Below, in pieces: positions 1 through 9,372 of a DNA stretch of 64,000 bases (its first letter is position 1; each line of letters opens with the position of its first letter). Under the pieces are notes generated by a model. The model saw only the letters and a program-made list of their open reading frames with translations, did no database searches and was not told where the DNA came from. The stretch covers positions 1 through 64,000 of the forward strand of contig JACQYI010000046.1 of NCBI GenBank assembly GCA_016208305.1, written 5' to 3'. A program made the translations under genes and the position numbers. The stretch comes from Oscillatoriophycideae cyanobacterium NC_groundwater_1537_Pr4_S-0.65um_50_18 (GTDB taxonomy: Bacteria; Cyanobacteriota; Cyanobacteriia; Elainellales; Elainellaceae).

Positions 1-1
1 C

Positions 2-127
2 AAACGGGATGAATTGGCCAGTCGAGTGTTTGAGGATGAGGTCGATTTAGCGGATGCGATCATTGAAGGACTAGAGAACAGAGGTAGGAATGGAGGATAT
101 ATCGTAAATCGTTTTAAGTTTAATTAG
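2..127 (+). CDS. 3' end of an unidentified gene (partial)
   Basis: An open frame runs from base 2 to a TAG at 125-127 and gives 41 residues, rich in acidic and basic side chains, ending IVNRFKFN. The start lies outside the window. The last four bases overlap the stop region of the convergent NACHT gene. No family is recognisable from so short a piece, and the frame could also be fortuitous. Confidence 0.35.
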   Translation, partial: KRDELASRVFEDEVDLADAIIEGLENRGRNGGYIVNRFKFN

Positions 128-1647
128 GTTGAGCTACTTATCGCTTCGCTCTTGAGCCAGAGATCTTCTACATTTTTGTTGGTGAGGGGGAGAAGGTCAA
201 AATAGTCTGCAATGACCTGAAGAACTTCGCGTTTCTCAAAGAACCGCTTGCCCTGCTCAAACATGACCGCCGCAATCCGACCGAGAAGACTAATCTTGTC
301 TGACAAGGTTAGATCGCATCCTGCTGTGTCACCTATCGCTAGACTGTGCCCCATTGGATCGCAGTAGCTGTAATCTCGATAAATGCCTCTGGCGCTGTCC
401 CATCGCACCAGCAAAATATCTAGCCCTGCCTGATATAGCCGAGCCGGACGACTGGGAAAGGTCGATCGCGTCTGAAACACGAGGCAGGCTAGATGCAAAA
501 AAATCGGTGTCGTCACCAGTTCCCGAATGGGCTGATTTTGAGGGTATTGAAGCTGCGCTAAAAATAGCTCCGCTTTGGCTAGTCCATTTGCTGCCAGGTT
601 TAGGGTGGCTGAATCTGGGCTAGCTGAATCTGGGCTGACTGAATCTGGGCTAGCTGCCGATCGAGAATGAGCGGCTGCAAACCACTTATGCACAGCAGTT
701 GTGATCTGGTCAGGGTCAAAATCAGCAATTTCTACAGCCGTGAACCCTCGAAAGCAATACTCTTGAGCAGCAATACGACTCGTCAACACAATCGAGTTTG
801 CCGCATAGGTTTCTGCAAAAACTTGGATCTGGGTATGGACTTCATGGCTATCTGCTAACGTGACTTCATCTAACCCATCTAGCAAAACTAAAGCTTTTCC
901 CTGCTGCAAGAGCATCTCAATTTGATCCTGCGTTAACCCATAAGCGCCCCACTGCTGAGCTATATACGGCTCCAGCCGAAAGTCTGCTCGTTTACGAGCA
1001 TCTGCAGCAAACTGACGCAGAGAAATATAAATGGGAATCTGCTGGGTTTGTATCTGAGTATATTGCAGCGCTAAGAACTGCAAAAAGGTTGTCTTTCCTG
1101 AGCCAGGTTTGCCCAAAACCATCAGTTTAGAATGGGCGGCAACGGCTTCTAGTCCCGTCATACTGGGGTCAGCTAAGCGGGGCTGAAGGCTATCAAACTG
1201 GCTGAAATTTTCAAAATCTAGGACTTCCAGCCATCGTTGATGGTTGGGTTGTGGCAAAATGCGGATAGGGGTATACACTTGCTCTAGCGCAAGTGGATAG
1301 GCCATATCTAATGCAGTTTGTAGAATCCCGCACTGCTGCTGAATTGCAGAGCATATGCTCGATCGCGCCTGCTCTAGCCAGTTCTCTGTAGAAGCCGCTC
1401 CGATCGCTGGCAATGGGTCAACTTCAGGAGGTTCTACAATATCTTCCCAATCCAAGTCCAACCGAAAGCAAATATCAATAAACAGATGTCGCTCGATCGG
1501 TCGTCCTGCAAAAAACTTCCAAACCGATTGACGCGTTTCTAGACCTACTTCAGCGGCTAAATATTCCTGCGTCCATCCCTTCCGTTGAAATGCTTGCTTA
1601 GCTTTCGCAATTCCGGTTTGAGACGCTTTCAGCGATCGTTTCCCCAT
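124..1647 (-). CDS. HTH-NACHT family NTPase, probably truncated at the C-terminus
   Basis: This is a STAND-class NTPase of 507 residues. Residues about 10-70 look like a DNA-binding-type helix-turn-helix (a segment containing GWTQEYLAAEVGLETR). Walker A is GKPGSGKTT at 179-187 and Walker B with the NACHT acidic tail is ALVLLDGLDEV at 252-262. A sensor-like VLTSR and NACHT-associated helices follow. Such proteins act as signal-gated NTPases, and bacterial NACHT proteins have been linked to phage defence; defence is inference here. The protein stops at about 507 residues with a non-conserved tail, just where cyanobacterial relatives normally continue into a helical sensor domain, so the recognition region seems lost. 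A five-residue repeat (ASPDS/VSPDS/ASPDS) interrupts the region after the NACHT core. ATG start at 1647. Confidence 0.8.
   Translation of the reverse strand: MGKRSLKASQTGIAKAKQAFQRKGWTQEYLAAEVGLETRQSVWKFFAGRPIERHLFIDICFRLDLDWEDIVEPPEVDPLPAIGAASTENWLEQARSSICSAIQQQCGILQTALDMAYPLALEQVYTPIRILPQPNHQRWLEVLDFENFSQFDSLQPRLADPSMTGLEAVAAHSKLMVLGKPGSGKTTFLQFLALQYTQIQTQQIPIYISLRQFAADARKRADFRLEPYIAQQWGAYGLTQDQIEMLLQQGKALVLLDGLDEVTLADSHEVHTQIQVFAETYAANSIVLTSRIAAQEYCFRGFTAVEIADFDPDQITTAVHKWFAAAHSRSAASPDSVSPDSASPDSATLNLAANGLAKAELFLAQLQYPQNQPIRELVTTPIFLHLACLVFQTRSTFPSRPARLYQAGLDILLVRWDSARGIYRDYSYCDPMGHSLAIGDTAGCDLTLSDKISLLGRIAAVMFEQGKRFFEKREVLQVIADYFDLLPLTNKNVEDLWLKSEAISSST
610..654. repeat. 15-bp tandem repeat, 3 copies, inside the NACHT gene
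   Basis: Three consecutive 15-bp units (TGAATCTGGGCTAGC, with two substitutions in the middle copy) encode three repeats of a five-residue unit on the minus strand. The period is a multiple of three, so the reading frame is kept. Confidence 0.9.
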
Positions 1648-2148
1648 ACTGTTTCCTTACTACCTGAATGGTGGGTTGTGGAGCAGCTTATCTTGGGGGC
1701 AAAGAGTACTTTTCAACTTGACACTACGAACTGCTACGCGGGGGAATGCGCAGCCTTCTTTTACATCCTTCAGGCGTTTTAAAAGCTTTCCGGAACATCA
1801 ATCTATGGCCTTGCTAAATCGGCAGAGGAACTTTGTGCGAGAGTGCTCTGGATGCTCTCACACAAATCAACTCTGAAACCAGCAACGTTCAATCCTATTA
1901 ACCTGACAATATTGGAGTGCGTAGAGTTCCAGACATTAGTAAATTAACTAATCAGTAATGATACTTACGCCACATTCACATTGATTACAAGGCAGATGTT
2001 TTTTGAGGGTTGCGCGGAGTCTGAGTCTCAAAAAATATTTGCCTCATTTGGATTTTAAATTGATATGGCTGTAGATAACGAGGTTATATCAGGGGCGTTT
2101 TGGGCAATGAGGGATAGGGTGGGTTGCGATCGTTCCACCTCTCACAAC
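1648..2148. other. Gap between the NACHT and kinase genes, with one hairpin
   Basis: No convincing gene is present; short frames on the plus strand look accidental. At 1999-2035 a 9-bp perfect inverted repeat (TTTTTTGAG / CTCAAAAAA) encloses a GC-rich loop. It resembles a decayed member of the hairpin family found elsewhere in the window and could help end kinase transcription. Confidence 0.5.
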
Positions 2149-5100
2149 TCATTTAGGATTGCTATTAATCTGCTGAAGGAACTGACTAAGCTTGAATTCC
2201 AAGGCGATTTTCACCTTAGAGTATTCAGTTTTCAGCTGTTGAATTAGAGGTGCTGCTTCTGACAGTTCACCTGTCATTCCCCTTTGCTCAAGTTCTCCAC
2301 ACATTTGAGAGAACTTAAGAGCACCCAAATAAGCGCTACTAGACTTTAATGCATGAGTACTTTGCATTAGCTTTAAAGCATCAGCCTGATTGAATCCATC
2401 AACGGCCTGACTTATAAGCACAGTTGATTCTTCCAAAAAACCCTGAATCAAATCAACTACAAAAGCTGAACTCCCTAATCCACAAATATCTAGATTTTGT
2501 TGTAAAGCTTGCTCATCAATTGCTTCTAAAGTCTGCTCTCTGGCCTTCTGACTTGAAGAAACTCTAGATCCTTTTGCTTCACCAGCCAACGGCTTCAAGA
2601 CTAACTTAGCATGGTCTTCTGAAGAAACAGTTTGCTCGCTATAATATGACTCTTTATGATATGGCTCTAAAGATATAATCTGACATTGCTTCAGGGCTTC
2701 TATTAACTCTTCAACTCGAATTGGCTTACTGACATAATCATCCATGCCTGCCTCAAGACACTTCTCGCGATCGCCCCGCATAGCATTTGCAGTCATCGCA
2801 ATAATTCTAGGCCGTGCCTCTGCATTCCATTCCTGACAAATACAACGGGTGGCGGTCAGTCCATCCATCTCTGGCATATGTAAATCCATTAAAATGACAT
2901 CATAGGGCTGTCGTCGCAGGGCATCTAAGGCTTCTAGCCCATTACCCGCAATATCTGCCCGATATCCCATGCGCTCCAAGAGTTGCAAAGCAACCTTTTG
3001 ATTCGTTCCATTATCCTCAGCTAATAAAATTCTGAGGGGATGTTTGTCTGCTAAATGATGATCAATGGGAGAAGTTCCTAGCCTTGTTTTTTTAACTTGA
3101 ATCTTTTGAGAACTTAAAACACCAACCAATGTATCAAATAAGAGTTTTTGCTTAATTGGTTTATTCAGGTATGCAGCAAAATGTTGCTGCATTCCCGACT
3201 GATCTAAGCTATAAAATCCTAGAGAAGTTAACATCACTAATGGAAGCTTTTGATAAGCTTCTAATTCATGAATTTTGATCGCCAAAGAGCATCCATCTAA
3301 ATCTGGCATTTGCATATCCAGAATTGCTAGATCAAAAATCTCGCCTTGCTTAAGCAAATGTATGGCTTCAGCCCCTGATGATGTTACACGGGTCAACATT
3401 CCCCAAGAGCTAACCTGTTTGTCAAGAATCTGTCGGTTCGTCGCATTGTCATCCACAATTAACAACCGTTTTCCAGTCAATTCAGGCTGGACAGTTTCAT
3501 GTTTCTCTAGTGAGCTACCTTCAACAGATCTAGCAATGATAGAGAAGTAAAAAGTGCTACCTTCTTTTTCTTTGCTTTTGACCGAAATTTCACCCCCCAT
3601 CATTTCCACTAACTGTTTACAAATGACTAATCCTAATCCCGTCCCCCCATATTTACGAGTAGTTGAAGAGTCTACCTGACTGAAGGGCTTAAATAAGCGA
3701 TCGACTTGCTTTGTTGAAATTCCAATCCCTGAATCCTTAACTGAAAGTTGAATTTCATATTTTTGAGGAATACCATTTTCCAAATGAGCAGCAGAGATCA
3801 GCGGACGAGCATCTACTGAAACAAACACCTCACCTTGATCTGTAAATTTAATGGCATTACTCAACAGATTAACTAGAATTTGTCTTAGGCGAGTAATGTC
3901 GCCCAGAATCACCTTTGGCACCTTAGTCTCAATTTGAAAGGCTAGCTCTAGTTTTTTTTCATTGGCTCTGGCAGCTAACAAATCAAAGGCTTCTTCAACA
4001 CAAGTTCTGATTTCAAAGGGATATTCCTCAAGATCCAGACTACCTGACTCAATTTTAGAAAAATCCAGAATATCATTAATCACTGTCAGCAGCGTGTCAC
4101 CACCATTGCGAATAGTGTCTACAAAATCACGCTGCTCTGGTGTTAGCGTCGTATCCAGGAGTAACCCCGCCATACCGATCACTGCATTCATAGGTGTTCG
4201 AATCTCATGACTCATCGTTGCCAGAAATTCGCCTTTGGCACGAGTAGCTGCTAGAGCCTCATCGCGTGCCCTTGCCAGTTCATTAGCCGCTTGTTGGCGT
4301 TCTATTTCACTACCAATCCATTGGGACATCAATCTCAATAGCTCTTTATGCAGCGCTTTGCATGAGTTTTGAGGAGGATGGTGACTTGAAAAACTCAGGG
4401 TGCCATAGAGCGCGCCTTCTACAAATATAGGGGTACCTAAATAGCTTTCAAGTTTAAGCTGTGTATAGGATGGATGTTCGCGCCATGGGGTTTTTCCAAC
4501 TTCTTGTAGGCAAATGAGCTTTTTAACACGTACCACTTCCTCGCAATAAACGAGTTGTAGCGGCAACGTAATTCCTTTGAGTGACATATCATTGGGTAGT
4601 TTTGCGGCAATGATGTTGTAGCGATCGCCCTCAATATGTGACAAAACCCCTATATTTAGACCAAACTGTTGACATCCAAAAGTTAGCAAGTCTTGAATAC
4701 AATGGTCAAAATCATTTTTGGATGAGGAGGTAATTTCGTACAAAGCCCGAACAGCAGTTTCACTTTCTCGGAGTTCTTGCTCCATGCGCTTTCGCTCAGC
4801 CAGCTCCGCTTGCATTTGCTGATGTAAAATCGATCGCTGAACTGCAATAGCAACTTGAGTAGCTAATTGTTGCAGCAAATCAATTTCCAAATCTTGCCAC
4901 GCTCGTGGAGCAGTGCAATGATGGGCAACTAGCAAACCCCAAAGCTGATCTCCATACAAGATCGGTACTGTTAAATTTGCAATAACCTGAAGTGTTTCGA
5001 GAAACTCAACATAGCAAGGGGCTAAGTTAGCTGTAGTAATGTTGTCATTATAGGTAACGCGACCCTGTTGATAGAGATTAGTATAGGTTTGACCGAAACA

Positions 5101-6618
5101 AGGGTCATAAATTGTTCTATTCATAATTGAAAACTCATGGTTTTCGACTGACTCTGAATGAATAGATCCACTCCAATCAGGATTAAAACGATAGATTGAG
5201 ACACGATCTACCTTAAGAAACTGTCGTACTTCCTGTACAGTTATAGATAGAATATCTTCTAGATTAAGAGACTGATGAATATAAGTTGTAGTTATTCTAA
5301 TAAGCTGCTCTTTTTCAATTTGCTGATGCAGTTTTTCCTCAGCTTCTTTACGATCGGTGATATCTCTAACGATCGATAAAGTTTCATGGTCGCCACAAGG
5401 GGCGATGCGTACCTCTTCGTGATACGTCTTACTTTCTGTCGTGAATTTCTGCTCATAGGTTTGTACTTGCTGACTTGTCAAAGCCTGTTGAGTATAGTGA
5501 AGTCGAAGTGCAGCTAAATCGGGAGGTAAGATATCCTGTACATAAGATCCAACTAGAGTATCTGCTAAGGAAAAAATGTGTATCTTATCCGGATTCCGGA
5601 CATCCAGAAATTCGCCGCTTAAATCCATCCAAACTAGAAAGTCAGGAATTGCCTCTAGCAGCGACCGGTTTGTCTCTTCACTTTTCCGCAGAGCCTTTTC
5701 TGCCTGTCTACGCTCGGTAATATTCTGGGTAATTTCTGAAAATCCTTTTAACTTCCCATATTCATCAAAGAGAGCTGTAAGTACAACATTGACCCAAATC
5801 CGAGAACCATCCTTGCAAATGCGACATCCTTCCCCCTGATATCGTCCTTTCTCTATAGCATCTGCCAATATTTGGTCAGGTTGTTTCTGCTGAATATCTT
5901 CTGGCAAGAAGAAGCAGGAAAAATGCTTCCCAATAATTTCCTCTGCTGAATAACCCTTGATTCTCTCCGCACCTGCATTCCAACTAGCTACAAGCCCCTG
6001 AGTATCCAATAGATAAATGCCATAATCTTTGGCATTATCAATCAATAGTCTAAATCGTTCTTCGCTTGTTCTAAGAGCCTTCTGCGTGTGTTGGCGCTCA
6101 CCAATCTCTTGGTGAAGTTTAGCATTAATTTCTGTTAATTCAGCGGTACGAGCTTCAACCAGTACTTCTAAATGCTGTCGATGGGCTTGTAACTCTGCTT
6201 CAGCTTTTTTAGTTTGAGTTACATCTCGAATCACAAAAACTGCACTTGAATCATCTTGCTCAAAAGCAATAGACGACCAACTAATTTCTAAAATGAGCAG
6301 CTCACTTACACCATTGAATTCATAAAAGTCTATACCGCTTGTTTTTTGATTTAGGGCTATCTGAGCGGGATGAAGACTTGATGTTATAACATTTCCTTCG
6401 CGGGACAAAGGCAATATGTCTAAGAAAGGCTTGCCAAAAAGCATCAATTTTCGGCAAGCTGTTAAATGTTCAAAAATGATATTACACCATTGAATTTCAC
6501 CCTGATTATTTGTCCAGACAATCGCATTTTCCACCGCGTCCAGAGCGATCTCCATCTTTCCCAATGTGGATTGAAGCTGGTTAAGTTGAGCATGCAGATT
6601 TTCTTTCATAAAACTCAT
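2149..6618 (-). CDS. Hybrid histidine kinase with PAS, GAF, REC and HPt domains; cyanobacteriochrome-like GAF
   Basis: This 1489-residue kinase needs several phosphotransfer steps. Order: PAS at about 20-135, a coiled coil, PAS at about 185-305 and 315-425, GAF1 at about 445-595, GAF2 at about 625-770, HisKA with SHEIRTP (His804), HATPase with NLLSNAIKF and GGTGLGL, REC1 (Asp1101), REC2 (Asp1245), and HPt with HALKSSS (His1422). GAF1 contains DPCF (Cys507) and APCY (Cys535), 28 residues apart. That is the spacing known for the two chromophore cysteines of DXCF cyanobacteriochromes, so bilin binding and light sensing are plausible but inferred. No transmembrane segment is obvious, so it is probably cytosolic. 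The PAS gene lies 30 bp upstream on the same strand, suggesting an operon. A second ATG at 6609 is an alternative start. Confidence 0.9.
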   Translation of the reverse strand: MSFMKENLHAQLNQLQSTLGKMEIALDAVENAIVWTNNQGEIQWCNIIFEHLTACRKLMLFGKPFLDILPLSREGNVITSSLHPAQIALNQKTSGIDFYEFNGVSELLILEISWSSIAFEQDDSSAVFVIRDVTQTKKAEAELQAHRQHLEVLVEARTAELTEINAKLHQEIGERQHTQKALRTSEERFRLLIDNAKDYGIYLLDTQGLVASWNAGAERIKGYSAEEIIGKHFSCFFLPEDIQQKQPDQILADAIEKGRYQGEGCRICKDGSRIWVNVVLTALFDEYGKLKGFSEITQNITERRQAEKALRKSEETNRSLLEAIPDFLVWMDLSGEFLDVRNPDKIHIFSLADTLVGSYVQDILPPDLAALRLHYTQQALTSQQVQTYEQKFTTESKTYHEEVRIAPCGDHETLSIVRDITDRKEAEEKLHQQIEKEQLIRITTTYIHQSLNLEDILSITVQEVRQFLKVDRVSIYRFNPDWSGSIHSESVENHEFSIMNRTIYDPCFGQTYTNLYQQGRVTYNDNITTANLAPCYVEFLETLQVIANLTVPILYGDQLWGLLVAHHCTAPRAWQDLEIDLLQQLATQVAIAVQRSILHQQMQAELAERKRMEQELRESETAVRALYEITSSSKNDFDHCIQDLLTFGCQQFGLNIGVLSHIEGDRYNIIAAKLPNDMSLKGITLPLQLVYCEEVVRVKKLICLQEVGKTPWREHPSYTQLKLESYLGTPIFVEGALYGTLSFSSHHPPQNSCKALHKELLRLMSQWIGSEIERQQAANELARARDEALAATRAKGEFLATMSHEIRTPMNAVIGMAGLLLDTTLTPEQRDFVDTIRNGGDTLLTVINDILDFSKIESGSLDLEEYPFEIRTCVEEAFDLLAARANEKKLELAFQIETKVPKVILGDITRLRQILVNLLSNAIKFTDQGEVFVSVDARPLISAAHLENGIPQKYEIQLSVKDSGIGISTKQVDRLFKPFSQVDSSTTRKYGGTGLGLVICKQLVEMMGGEISVKSKEKEGSTFYFSIIARSVEGSSLEKHETVQPELTGKRLLIVDDNATNRQILDKQVSSWGMLTRVTSSGAEAIHLLKQGEIFDLAILDMQMPDLDGCSLAIKIHELEAYQKLPLVMLTSLGFYSLDQSGMQQHFAAYLNKPIKQKLLFDTLVGVLSSQKIQVKKTRLGTSPIDHHLADKHPLRILLAEDNGTNQKVALQLLERMGYRADIAGNGLEALDALRRQPYDVILMDLHMPEMDGLTATRCICQEWNAEARPRIIAMTANAMRGDREKCLEAGMDDYVSKPIRVEELIEALKQCQIISLEPYHKESYYSEQTVSSEDHAKLVLKPLAGEAKGSRVSSSQKAREQTLEAIDEQALQQNLDICGLGSSAFVVDLIQGFLEESTVLISQAVDGFNQADALKLMQSTHALKSSSAYLGALKFSQMCGELEQRGMTGELSEAAPLIQQLKTEYSKVKIALEFKLSQFLQQINSNPK

Positions 6619-6648
6619 TCAGTTCACATATTCCGAAAGCTTTATCGC

Positions 6649-7017
6649 TTAGAAAATAGGAGTTAGTGTAGCTGCAAAAAACCATTGATCACCTATCTTT
6701 TCAGCAACTATGAAATGTTCTGTTATGATCTCACTCTTGCTTTTCGTAAGAGTTTTAAGCTGAAGTGGATGATTTAATACAGTAGCCCTTTCCGTCGATT
6801 GAAAACGAGAAAAAGCAAGGTTGTGACCATCTCGGAAGCTGTTTGGCAAAATATTCGTAAGAGGCTCTCCAATCACATCCTCTTCGCGCCATCCTAAAAC
6901 AGTGGTAAAGGCTGAATTAATAGCCACGATAAAACCTTTATGGTTCGCAACGATTACAGGAACATCATCTCTACTCTTAAGACTTTCAATAGTTGGTACG
7001 CCTTCGGTTGTCTTCAT
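6649..7017 (-). CDS. Stand-alone PAS domain protein
   Basis: This 122-residue protein is essentially one PAS domain: an N-cap, a core with FIVAINSAFTTVLGWREEDV, then the F-alpha/G-beta region ILPNSFRDGHNLAFSRF and a closing beta sheet. It has no output domain. ATG 7017 is preferred over an upstream TTG because GGAGGAG lies just upstream at 7021-7027. It precedes the hybrid kinase by 30 bp in the same direction, so it probably works as a partner or modulator of that kinase. The ligand is unknown; I see no haem-binding His/Cys signature that I can assign. Confidence 0.75.
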   Translation of the reverse strand: MKTTEGVPTIESLKSRDDVPVIVANHKGFIVAINSAFTTVLGWREEDVIGEPLTNILPNSFRDGHNLAFSRFQSTERATVLNHPLQLKTLTKSKSEIITEHFIVAEKIGDQWFFAATLTPIF

Positions 7018-7107
7018 AGACTCCTCCAAAATAAATAGTTAATAATCAGACTTACTATGCCCACATTTCTGCACTTACTAACTTGTCAACCCATGAGGCC
7101 ACAGTGT

Positions 7108-7160
7108 TTAAAGATTTTGTTGTGGGACGCGCTCCGTGCGTCCCACAACAAAATCTTTAA
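7108..7160. repeat. Long perfect hairpin (23-bp stem, 7-nt loop)
   Basis: The left arm at 7108-7130 is perfectly complementary to 7138-7160 around the loop GCTCCGT. The arm includes TTGTTGTGGGACGC. It lies in the gap between the PAS gene and the first exopolysaccharide gene and shares its T-rich outer, GC-rich inner design with hairpins near 11.9, 18.4, 30.5, 33.3, 59.3 and 61.1 kb. Confidence 0.9.
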
Positions 7161-7276
7161 TGGCCAGGCTGTATATTTTATTACTTCAGTAATAGCGTTG
7201 CACGTCCAATATTTTTCCTTAACTGGGCTTTGCCAAGTCAACAAAAAGTATTGAATTGTAACGATTAGTCAGCAAT

Positions 7277-8134
7277 TTAGGATTTTTTGCCATAAAGGGT
7301 ATTTCGCATGTCAGAGGGGTAACTTAGCAAGTGAATTGAAAGCAAAGTCTCAGCCAACATGCGTTGAAATGCGTAATACCAGCCCGCTCGACCATCAAGA
7401 ATGCCGCGACGCAGAATCAGGCAATAAAATAACACCAACAGGGGCGCAATCACTTGATAGCGACGGATGCGATCGTTCCAACTTAATTGGTCTAGTGGGG
7501 TTTCCCTGAGTTTTTGGGCTTCTAGAATGGCGTATCGATCTTGTGCCCATAGCCAGCGGCTGAGCGGTTTGCGATCGTCATGGCGAATGTAGCTAGACAG
7601 CATTGCTGTACTGCCGTTAACTTGCAGGAGTTGCGTATGCCCATCATCCACATAGGTGGCTTTATCTTTCCGAAACAGAATCGTTCGAGGCGGCAAAATG
7701 GCACCCCGCAAGGGCTGACCAAAAATGCAGTACTGAAACCGAACCGAATAACTATCGGCAGCAGCAGATAAAGCAGAGAGTTCTTGGACTAGAGCCTCCG
7801 TTAGCACATAGTCGGCATCTAGCGAGAGAATCCACTCTGTTTGGGCTTGGCTCAACCCATAGTTCCACTGATTTGCATGGGTATCAAACCGACGTTGAAA
7901 TACTCGGACTTGAGGATAAGCCTTCAGAATCTCTAGCGTGTCATCGGTACTATAGCTATCGACTACGACAATTTGCTTGGCCCAAGTCAGATGAGATAAG
8001 GTTCGCTCAATATTGAGAGCTTCATTAAACGTCAGGATAACGGGAGTGATGCAATCGCGTATTGAATCTGAATTCAGAATAGTAGCTGGTGAAACATGTG
8101 ACGAGGTAAGTTTAGGTGCAGAAATAGAATTCAT
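7277..8134 (-). CDS. Family 2 glycosyltransferase, WaaE-like
   Basis: This is a GT-A-fold sugar transferase. The core begins VILTFNEALNIERTL, followed by VVDSYSTDDT, the DxD-type metal/nucleotide site LDADYVL, and the segment DTHANQWNYGL typical of the WaaE/KdtX-like branch that adds sugars to surface glycolipids. The C-terminal region has a hydrophobic stretch (VIAPLLVLFYCLILRRGI) that may attach it to the membrane. ATG 8134 leaves a short leader before the core. A GTG at 8194 would add 20 hydrophobic residues and overlap the preceding gene, so the start is uncertain. It is the last gene of the minus-strand exopolysaccharide run. Acceptor and donor sugars cannot be read from the sequence. 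Confidence 0.85.
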   Translation of the reverse strand: MNSISAPKLTSSHVSPATILNSDSIRDCITPVILTFNEALNIERTLSHLTWAKQIVVVDSYSTDDTLEILKAYPQVRVFQRRFDTHANQWNYGLSQAQTEWILSLDADYVLTEALVQELSALSAAADSYSVRFQYCIFGQPLRGAILPPRTILFRKDKATYVDDGHTQLLQVNGSTAMLSSYIRHDDRKPLSRWLWAQDRYAILEAQKLRETPLDQLSWNDRIRRYQVIAPLLVLFYCLILRRGILDGRAGWYYAFQRMLAETLLSIHLLSYPSDMRNTLYGKKS

Positions 8135-8169
8135 AAAAGGATAGATATAGACTAAAGGAAAGCTTGCTA

Positions 8170-9372
8170 TTAATTCATAGAAGACAAGGAGCACACAGAG
8201 GCAGGTGATGAGAGAATCGCTTGATATTTTTCTAGCAAACTACTTGTAACGGCCTCCCAGGAATAACGATCGCAAACAATTTGCCGCGCGCGATCGCCCA
8301 TGCCCTCAGCCGTTTCAGGATGCTGAAGAAAGGTTTGTAGCGTCTGGGAAATAGCTTGTGAATCTAGCTCTACCACCCAGCCTAATCGCTCTTGGGCAAC
8401 TAGAGGTGATAGTGCAACACCGGGCGTTGTCAAGACAGGTGTGCCAGCAGCGAGGGCTTCTAGAACCGCAATGCCAAAGTTTTCAGAATGGGAAGTGAGC
8501 GCAAACAGATCCGATCCCTGCAAGAGCAAGTCTTTGAATTTCCCGGCTACCTGCCCAACTCGATGGGTACAAGAGTCGATACCCGCCGATCGCACTTGCT
8601 CTGCCACCTCTGCCTCATGCTCTGCTGTACCGCTGCCTGCTAACACAAATGTTAGCGGAGTCTGACAGACTGATAAAGCCGAGAATAAGTAAGGCAAGCC
8701 TTTCTTAGGATGGAGGCGAGACAGAAAAAGAATAATCGGCTGCTCGATCGGGCTACCTAGCTGCTGATGCAATTTCTGTCGCGCATCTGGAATGAGCTGG
8801 GGCGGCCTCAACCCATGCGGTAAGACAAAACTGGGAGCGGATAATCCCACTTGAGCTGCTTCTTCCTGCTCCGCTAGAGATGTAAAATGCAAGGCGTGTG
8901 CCCGCTGGAGGTTTTCACGCTCAATGCTGTTGAGGTAGACTTGCTTCTTGACTTGCCCTTGCTGAAGTGACCAGTGGCACAGTTGCCCCAAAGGACGCAC
9001 GATATAGGGAATTTGCTTTTGGCGGGCGATCGCCATTGCTACCGTAGAAGGATAGGAGAAAATGGCGTGAATATGCAGCAAATCATACTCATGCAAATGT
9101 TGCCATAGCCAGAAGGTGAGTGAGCTGGAAAACGCAAATTCTCGAATGGAATTCATCTTGGGAGAGAATCGATCAAAGAATTGTACAGGGACACCTTGGT
9201 AGTCTGTCCACTCCCTCAGTGGAACATCTAATAGTGCTACACCATCATCATTAGTTGTGACGATCGTGGCATCAGCTCCGTGATGGCGCAGCGCTTGCAC
9301 CATCTCCAACACAGCTCGACTAGGGCCGCCCCGTACGGGAGAAATCGACGGAATGATATGGAGAACTTTCAT
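8170..9372 (-). CDS. Family 4 glycosyltransferase
   Basis: This retaining GT-B enzyme has 400 residues. The N-terminal Rossmann half starts MKVLHIIPSISPVRGGPSRA, with the glycine-rich acceptor loop. The C-terminal half carries ILFLSRLHPKKGL and the EX7E motif ENFGIAVLE, followed by ALAAGTPVL. The methionine at 9372 is chosen because the fold starts there; the frame stays open to 9447 through non-conserved sequence. The start overlaps the end of the upstream glycosyltransferase gene by 53 bp, suggesting translational coupling. It should add one sugar to the repeat unit of the polysaccharide at the inner face of the membrane; which sugar is unknown. Confidence 0.88.
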   Translation of the reverse strand: MKVLHIIPSISPVRGGPSRAVLEMVQALRHHGADATIVTTNDDGVALLDVPLREWTDYQGVPVQFFDRFSPKMNSIREFAFSSSLTFWLWQHLHEYDLLHIHAIFSYPSTVAMAIARQKQIPYIVRPLGQLCHWSLQQGQVKKQVYLNSIERENLQRAHALHFTSLAEQEEAAQVGLSAPSFVLPHGLRPPQLIPDARQKLHQQLGSPIEQPIILFLSRLHPKKGLPYLFSALSVCQTPLTFVLAGSGTAEHEAEVAEQVRSAGIDSCTHRVGQVAGKFKDLLLQGSDLFALTSHSENFGIAVLEALAAGTPVLTTPGVALSPLVAQERLGWVVELDSQAISQTLQTFLQHPETAEGMGDRARQIVCDRYSWEAVTSSLLEKYQAILSSPASVCSLSSMN

